Below are positions 58,829-64,000 of a DNA stretch of 64,000 bases, piece after piece. The notes under the pieces are model-generated. The model worked only from the letters and a program-made list of their open reading frames with translations, ran no database searches and was not told where the DNA came from. Every line of letters begins with the position of its first letter. The stretch's first letter is position 1. The stretch is taken from NCBI GenBank assembly GCA_949775045.1, contig OX459108.1:2900935-2964934 (forward strand). Reading direction: 5' to 3'. Made by a program: the position numbers and the translations under genes. The stretch comes from Metridium senile. Its lineage: Eukaryota; Cnidaria; Anthozoa; Actiniaria; Metridiidae.

Positions 58829-59600
58829 TTTGAAACATGTGCTAATGAGAAAGCCGCTGGCCTAAATGACAGTCGGGACAAATTCCAATACAGGCATCCC
58901 GCAAAAGAAATCATTTGAAAAGTAATAATATGAATGAATGAATGAATGGATATAAATGAATAGGATTTAACGGATGTGAACAAATGAATGAATACATGGC
59001 TTTTCTTTGTTACAGTATAAAAAGAAATTTTAATACTGACAAAATGTATTTAATCAGGCGGCCAAATACAAATATGATATAAATATATGGGTTACAAAAT
59101 TGATCTCATTAATACTGGATAGATAAATATATAAATACTATTGATGATATTATATATGATATTACAGAGCTCAGTAAACAAGTAATTAAAGAAATAACTC
59201 TAAAATTCAAACGGTATAAATGTATAAATCTTGTCATTGTTTCAAAAAAAAAAACATTTTCCACTATATTGAAAGACTTCTCTGGATCTATCTACTGTAT
59301 CTAACATTGTATCAAGAGGTTCCTGAAGGGGTAAAATGGGAGCTGGGATTGGCCTTATTTAATTTTTGACTGGGAAAATGGGATTGGATGCACTGGGACT
59401 GGGATTTACAAATAAAAGAACAATAGAAAATGGGAATGGGATTGAAAACTTGAGCAAAACTGATGGGATTATGTGATTTTTGACTGGGATTTGATCCAAA
59501 TATAAACTGGGAAATGGGATTCGAACTCCCCCCCCCCCCCCCCCCTCCCCCTCTCCCTCCCCCCTCAGAAACCTCTATCAAACCTCGTCTATTTAATAAT
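58829..59600. other. Spacer with G/C-run element
   Basis: The region upstream of MIX23 has no clear core promoter. From about 59318 to 59570 lies a repeat rich in ATGGGATTGG and TGGGACTGGG, followed by an 18-C run (59528-59545) and CCCCTC tracts; the start GAGGTTCCTGA and end TCAGAAACCTC are roughly inverted. Confidence 0.55.
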
Positions 59601-61672
59601 CTAATAGAAATACTCTGTGCTCTTGTATATTCTTGAGTTAAGCCTGGTTTTTTCGTGTGCTTTTAGCAAATCGTCCATCCAATCTCTCATAACCTCTAAT
59701 ACCATAAATAGATTGTTGATATGTCGACCGTTTTTGGTATTCAAAGCATCGAGATCTTCCTATGGAAGAAAGAATAAATGAAGTGCATGAGCCATTTACT
59801 TTATCGTTGGTTCGTTGGCTCGGTGGTTCGTTGGTTCGTTGGTTCGTTGGTTCGTTGGTTCGTTGGTTCGTTGGTTCGTTGGTTCGTTGGTTCGTTGGTT
59901 CGTTGGTTCGTTGGTTCGTTGGTTCGTTGGCTCGGTGGTTCGTTCGTTGGTTCGTCCTTCCATTTAATCAAATTCATTCATTCGTTCATTCATTAATGAA
60001 TGAACGAATGAATTTGATTAAATGGATGGACGAACATGAATGAACGAATGAATTTGATTAAATGGATGGACGAACCAACGAACGAACCAATTCATCGATT
60101 TGTTCATTGATGTATTCATTTATCCATCCATTCATTCATTCACTTATCAATTCATACATTCATTCATTGACTGAATGACAGACTGACTGATCGATTGATT
60201 ATATTCATTCACTCATTCACTCATTCATTCATTCATTCATTTATCCATCCATCCATCCATCCATTTACTCTTTTTCTAAACGCCCTTAAAACATTTTTTT
60301 GATTAGCATAGATATTAATATACCATCACTTTCAAAAAGATTGTGCTTATCGTTTTGTGGTCTGTGGTATATAATGTGGTTATAGAGAGGCTGACTACGA
60401 TTAACATCATGATGGAGAGATCAATATGCTCTATATATTGATCTGAAACCTGTGTTTTAGTTCTATGTTTGTGTTCTCTATTTCTTTTCTTTTTTCTCGT
60501 TTGTTCGCGTTTGATTGTTTGCTTGTCTGTCTAGATGCACGTATATTTGTCTGTCTATTCGGTTGTCTATTCATAATTATTCGCTTGCTTGCTTGAGCTG
60601 CTTTATCTATTGCGCGTGCTTGCTCTCTCGTTTGCATGTTTGTTTGTCGCTCTGTCTGTTTGTTCGTTTTTTTTTTTGTTCGCTTGCTTGTGCTTGCTTG
60701 CTTGCTTGCTTGCTTGTTTGTTTGTTTGTTTGTTTGTTTGTTTGTTTGTTTGTTTGTTTGTTTGTTTGTTTGTTTGTTTGTTAATTTGTTTGTTTGTTTG
60801 TTTGTCCAGAGTTAATAGAGGTTTGTCTATGTCTATCTCTATCAACGTCTGTCTGTCTGTTTACTTGTTTGTTTGTTTGTTCGCAATCATAATAACATGC
60901 AATAAACAACATTCACTTGCTCGGCTAATTTTGATTATAGAAAATTGCATGCGCGCGCTGGTTGGTTCAAATTAAAATCTTCATATAATCACCTAGATCG
61001 TTTCGAGCAAGATACTGACATAAACAGTTAATATTCTTTCAAAGAGGCTAGGTTAATTATGTTTTTGTTTTAATAATCACCTTTATACAGCGCATATGAA
61101 CATTTTATGGGATATGCGCTATATATAAATATGATAATTATTATTATATTGATAATAATTTTAAAACAATTATTCTCCTCATGCTCGATAAATATCGGTG
61201 AATAATAGCTAGAGCCTCGACTTTGCCGTCTATAGCTCGGCCTATCAGTATTCGGTTGATAACATCGCCTTGGTTAAATAATTGCTTTTAAAAATAGCAA
61301 CACATGACATTGATCATTTTCATAAAGTCACTGGACGTTTTTATTACATTTTTCTTTTCGAGAAAAATTATGAAAAATTATATTTTCTGATCATTATCGA
61401 TGTCGACATTAATATTTAAAAACGGACGTGTAAATACATTAATTGACAGTTTATTTCGACTAGAATTTCAAAATATTTTGATTACGATAATGAAACATTA
61501 ATAACGACGGCAAAAATCAAGGCAAATTTAATATAATTCGAGACAAAAATTTGAAAAAACGCTTTTTACGTTTTTACGGCCAACTTACCAACTCTGTGTT
61601 GAAGTTCAAAATCTCACTTTTCACATTAATAATTCCTTCATCGAGCTCTTTTCTCAGCGCTTTGTCTGTCAT
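59601..61672 (-). CDS. Small coiled-coil protein, two exons, unidentified (weak resemblance to TEX12)
   Basis: Exon 1 61589-61672 starts [20 protein letters not shown] and ends GAGTTG|GTAAGT. Exon 2 59601-59759 follows an acceptor in CTTTCTTCCATAG and runs [11 protein letters not shown] to a stop, including [20 protein letters not shown]. Together they give 80 residues, phase 0, almost all helical, heptad-like and charged. No further exon was found in the 1.8-kb intron, which is mostly simple repeats. The pattern (A-L-x-K-x-L near the start and an I-x-x-L-F segment two thirds along) recalls the synaptonemal-complex protein TEX12, but coiled coils resemble each other readily. Other small complex subunits are equally possible. 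Confidence 0.6.
59795..60280 (+). repeat. TTGGTTCG octamer repeat and ATTC/GAAT repeats
   Basis: TTGGTTCG repeats about 18 times (59805-59955), then GAATGAACGAATGAATTTGA blocks in inverted arrangement at 59960-60080, then ATTC/ATCC repeats. Lies in the intron of the coiled-coil gene. Confidence 0.9.
60490..60870 (+). repeat. TTTG/CTTG/CTGT microsatellite
   Basis: Runs of GCTTGCTTGCTTGCTT followed by (TTTG)n at about 60715-60805. Produces spurious Cys/Leu/Val frames. Confidence 0.9.
61075..61150 (+). mobile_element. LINE/SINE 3' tail fragment
   Basis: TTTATACAGCGCATATGAAC and GGGATATGCGCTATATATAA followed by an ATTATTATT tail, as in the SINE at 57485. Confidence 0.45.
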
Positions 61673-61739
61673 ATTTCGTTTGAAATATATTTCCGCTATT
61701 TTTAAATCTGAAGTTTTTTTGAAATATTCATTGGAATGA

Positions 61740-62394
61740 TATCTAAAGGAATTATAAAATCATTATGACGTCATTGAAAAAAAGTGCTTACGTCATGAAC
61801 ATAGTGCGCAAGCTCTAAATTTGACAACCGCTTTGCGGGCCTGTACAGCTCTTTCAGAAATTAAAAAAAAAAATGGCGGACGAGATTTATGTTAAAGTAT
61901 AACATGTTTAATTTCGAACACATATAAATTTAAACATTATTTATAAGCATTAAATTATTATTTTTATCAAAAGTAAACTTTTTTAGTATAATATATATAG
62001 TATAATTTTTAACTATTAATTTTTTTTAGTATATATATGGTTTTATAAAAAATAATTATGCCCATCAGTATTTTGTAAATGAATAATTTAGGAAAAATCT
62101 GTTAAAATTTCTTACACTACTCCTGTGCGTCAAAAATTTGTTGCCTTACCCAGCTACCGTGCGCGCGTCCAAATTTTGACTCTCCAAATCAAAATCGGCA
62201 AACAAGAAAATTGATTTATTTAACCACACAAACAAACAAGCAGAATTTATTGATTCTCCTCAATATACACAATTCCGTTTGTCCTAACTAATTAGGTCGA
62301 CGCAATAGGAAGACATTGACAACGGACAAACCGTCCTTTAATATTTTCCCCTTAAGTGAATTAAACACAATCATTTTATTTATAGTCAGTATCT
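61740..62394. other. Spacer, no gene seen
   Basis: The 70 bp before exon 1 of the coiled-coil gene should hold its promoter. The rest is AT-rich with no frame. Confidence 0.45.
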
Positions 62395-62560
62395 CTCTTA
62401 GTCTAACTCTTTTACTTCGACGAGCTAGGGCTAAAGCTCGAAACGTCAGTAAAGTTAAGTCAACATTTTTTACGGTGTTACAAATTTCATCATATTTAAT
62501 ACCTATCGTTTATATCAAGCACGCAGCCTATACTAGTTTACTCGCTAGTTTCCATTTAAA
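62395..62560 (+). repeat. Dispersed repeat R1 with full leader
   Basis: CTAACTCTTTTACTTCGACG and GCTCGAAACGTCAGTAAAG lead into TACGGTGTTACAAATTTCA; the central part is rearranged (ATATTTAATACC) and shortened. Confidence 0.75.
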
Positions 62561-63104
62561 CACAATCAGACGATTTTTTTGGAAATGGTTATTAAGGCCG
62601 TTAGTTGTCAAGAACTCGTTGTCTAGGCACCTGGAACAGTTCCGTGAGGTATTGGTATAAGTGGATATGCTATCAATGAATAAGTAAACTACTTTATTAA
62701 CGTTTCAATTCAGCCAGACCGACATGTGTTCTACTAATTGGCTACCGTATATCAGTTCAGATCCAGCGCATTCGGCTATTTAATTATAGTCGTTTTAAGA
62801 AATAAGCTATCTTGTTGTCATTTACTGAGCACCGCGGGATGTCAAACTATATGTTTTCAACTAATGTACGTCAATATAAAGTAGATTAATTAATATATAT
62901 ATATACATATATATACATTTTCTTTGAAAGTGACTAACTGGCTATTGATTCACTGCATATCAGTTTGTTGTTGGCGTTTCGCTCTTGTTTCAGCCATTAA
63001 CGGTGAACACAAAATTACAAGCTATATTACTTACCCGTTTATAAGAACCTAGGTAACCAAGTTACCCTAAACAGGTTCTTATATAAACGATATATAGGTC
63101 GGTA

Positions 63105-63290
63105 AATATAATGAAACTTGTAACACCGTAAAAAATAGAAACTAGTGAGTAAAGTAGTATAGGCTGCGTCAGTGTTTGATATAAACGATAGGTAATAGAA
63201 TGAAATTTGTAAGAAACACCGTAAAAAAATTTGACTGAACTTTACTGACGTTTCGAGCTTTAGCCCTTCGTCGGAGTAAACGAGAGGCTC
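63105..63290 (-). repeat. Dispersed repeat R1, inverted
   Basis: Two overlapping R1 copies in minus orientation ending with the complement of the leader (GTTTCGAGCTTTAGCCCTTC). Confidence 0.75.
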
Positions 63291-63659
63291 TTATATAATT
63301 AATGGTGTTTAATGGAATTTTAGGCTGTTTAGGTTCTTAATTAATTAAACAGGTTCTTATTTTTATAAGAATGATATGATACCAGCGGCTGGTACGTACG
63401 TATCAAAGATATGCCTAACATTCGGTTGCAATCTCAACCTGTAAAAAAAAGAAAACAATCTTGCGTGCTAATCAAAGTCTTTTGTCCTTCAGTAGCATTT
63501 TTGAAAAGTATTATGAGAGTAAGTTTAATTTGAGGCCATGTACTACTGTATTTATGTTCAGATCTTGAGCTTTCGTTGGACACCGACAGTCATCTTTAAG
63601 GTTCATTTTCTAAAATAATTATAAGAACCTATTTTACATTTGAGGCTAAATAGCGGGTT

Positions 63660-63926
63660 CATATACACCTAGTTCAATTAACGTTGTCCATCTGGAATGG
63701 TTGATCTGAGACCGATAGGAATTGTGGGAGCTCGTTAAACTGCAAATGCACTATTATAATCACACTTGAATATTAATGTTTACTTCTGAAATACTGTTAT
63801 CTGTAATTCAGCACCATTCAAGTGTGATTTAAACAATGTATTTGAAATTTAACGAGCTCCCACAATTCCTATCGGTCTCAGATCAACCATTCCAGATGGA
63901 CAACGTTAATTGAAATAGGTGTATAT
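63660..63926. mobile_element. Near-perfect palindromic element, ~80-bp arms
   Basis: ATATACACCTAGTTCAATTA...GGAGCTCGTTAAA is inverted at 63838-63926; the central spacer also contains inverted CACACTTGAAT/ATTCAAGTGTG. Confidence 0.85.
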
Positions 63927-64000
63927 AGTAAGCGGGTAATTAAGTATACTGTGTTGTATTTTTTTTTCATTGAGATATGTTAGTCGTATATTTCAATAAC

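Noticed and set aside
59762..60043. [19 protein letters not shown] frames
   Set aside because: TTGGTTCG octamer repeat; no coding context.
60515..60975. [15 protein letters not shown] frames
   Set aside because: TTTG/CTTG microsatellite.

Overview
The window is a repeat-rich, AT-rich piece of an animal nuclear genome. Genes are split by many introns, introns and spacers are packed with short inverted-repeat transposons, and the protein repertoire is typical of early-branching metazoans: a lipoxygenase of the animal type, an intronless rhodopsin-family receptor, a PRDM9-type SET/zinc-finger protein without KRAB, MPC1, two stefins and MIX23. A cnidarian, most likely an anthozoan (sea anemone or coral), fits best; this is inference from gene content and style, not from a database match.

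Layout. 1-3.5 kb: last three exons of a lipoxygenase (+). 5.5-6.5 kb: single-exon GPCR (-), with a transposon inserted exactly at its stop codon. 6.6-16.4 kb: no convincing gene; minisatellites (20-bp and 60-bp units), LINE and LTR remnants and MITEs. 16.4-22.1 kb: complete MPC1 (-) assembled from six exons, two of which are microexons of 4 and 16 nt. 22.7-26.2 kb: complete seven-exon PRDM9-like gene (-), 593 codons, with an in-phase 84-bp zinc-finger array in its last exon. 27.5-29.9 kb and 37.1-41.2 kb: two tandemly duplicated three-exon stefin (cystatin B type) genes (+). 52.8-58.8 kb: complete five-exon MIX23/CCDC58 (-); a copy of its last exon sits behind stefin 1 at 31.5 kb. 59.6-61.7 kb: a small two-exon coiled-coil protein (-), unidentified. 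61.8-64 kb: repeats.

The stefin/MIX23 3' segment was duplicated, so each copy serves as an empty-site control for insertions in the other. The largest is a 10.7-kb block (42037-52738) flanked by an 8-bp direct repeat. It has weakly similar ends and two opposed arrays of an 8-bp 'word' satellite (1.5 kb and 5.3 kb). This block is the least ordinary structure in the window.

The genes are not an operon or pathway. MPC1 and MIX23 are mitochondrial, the stefins are cytosolic protease inhibitors, and the PRDM9-like protein (and perhaps the coiled-coil protein) would act in germ-line nuclei. All exon models were built by eye from reading frame, splice sites and family motifs; none has been tested against transcripts.
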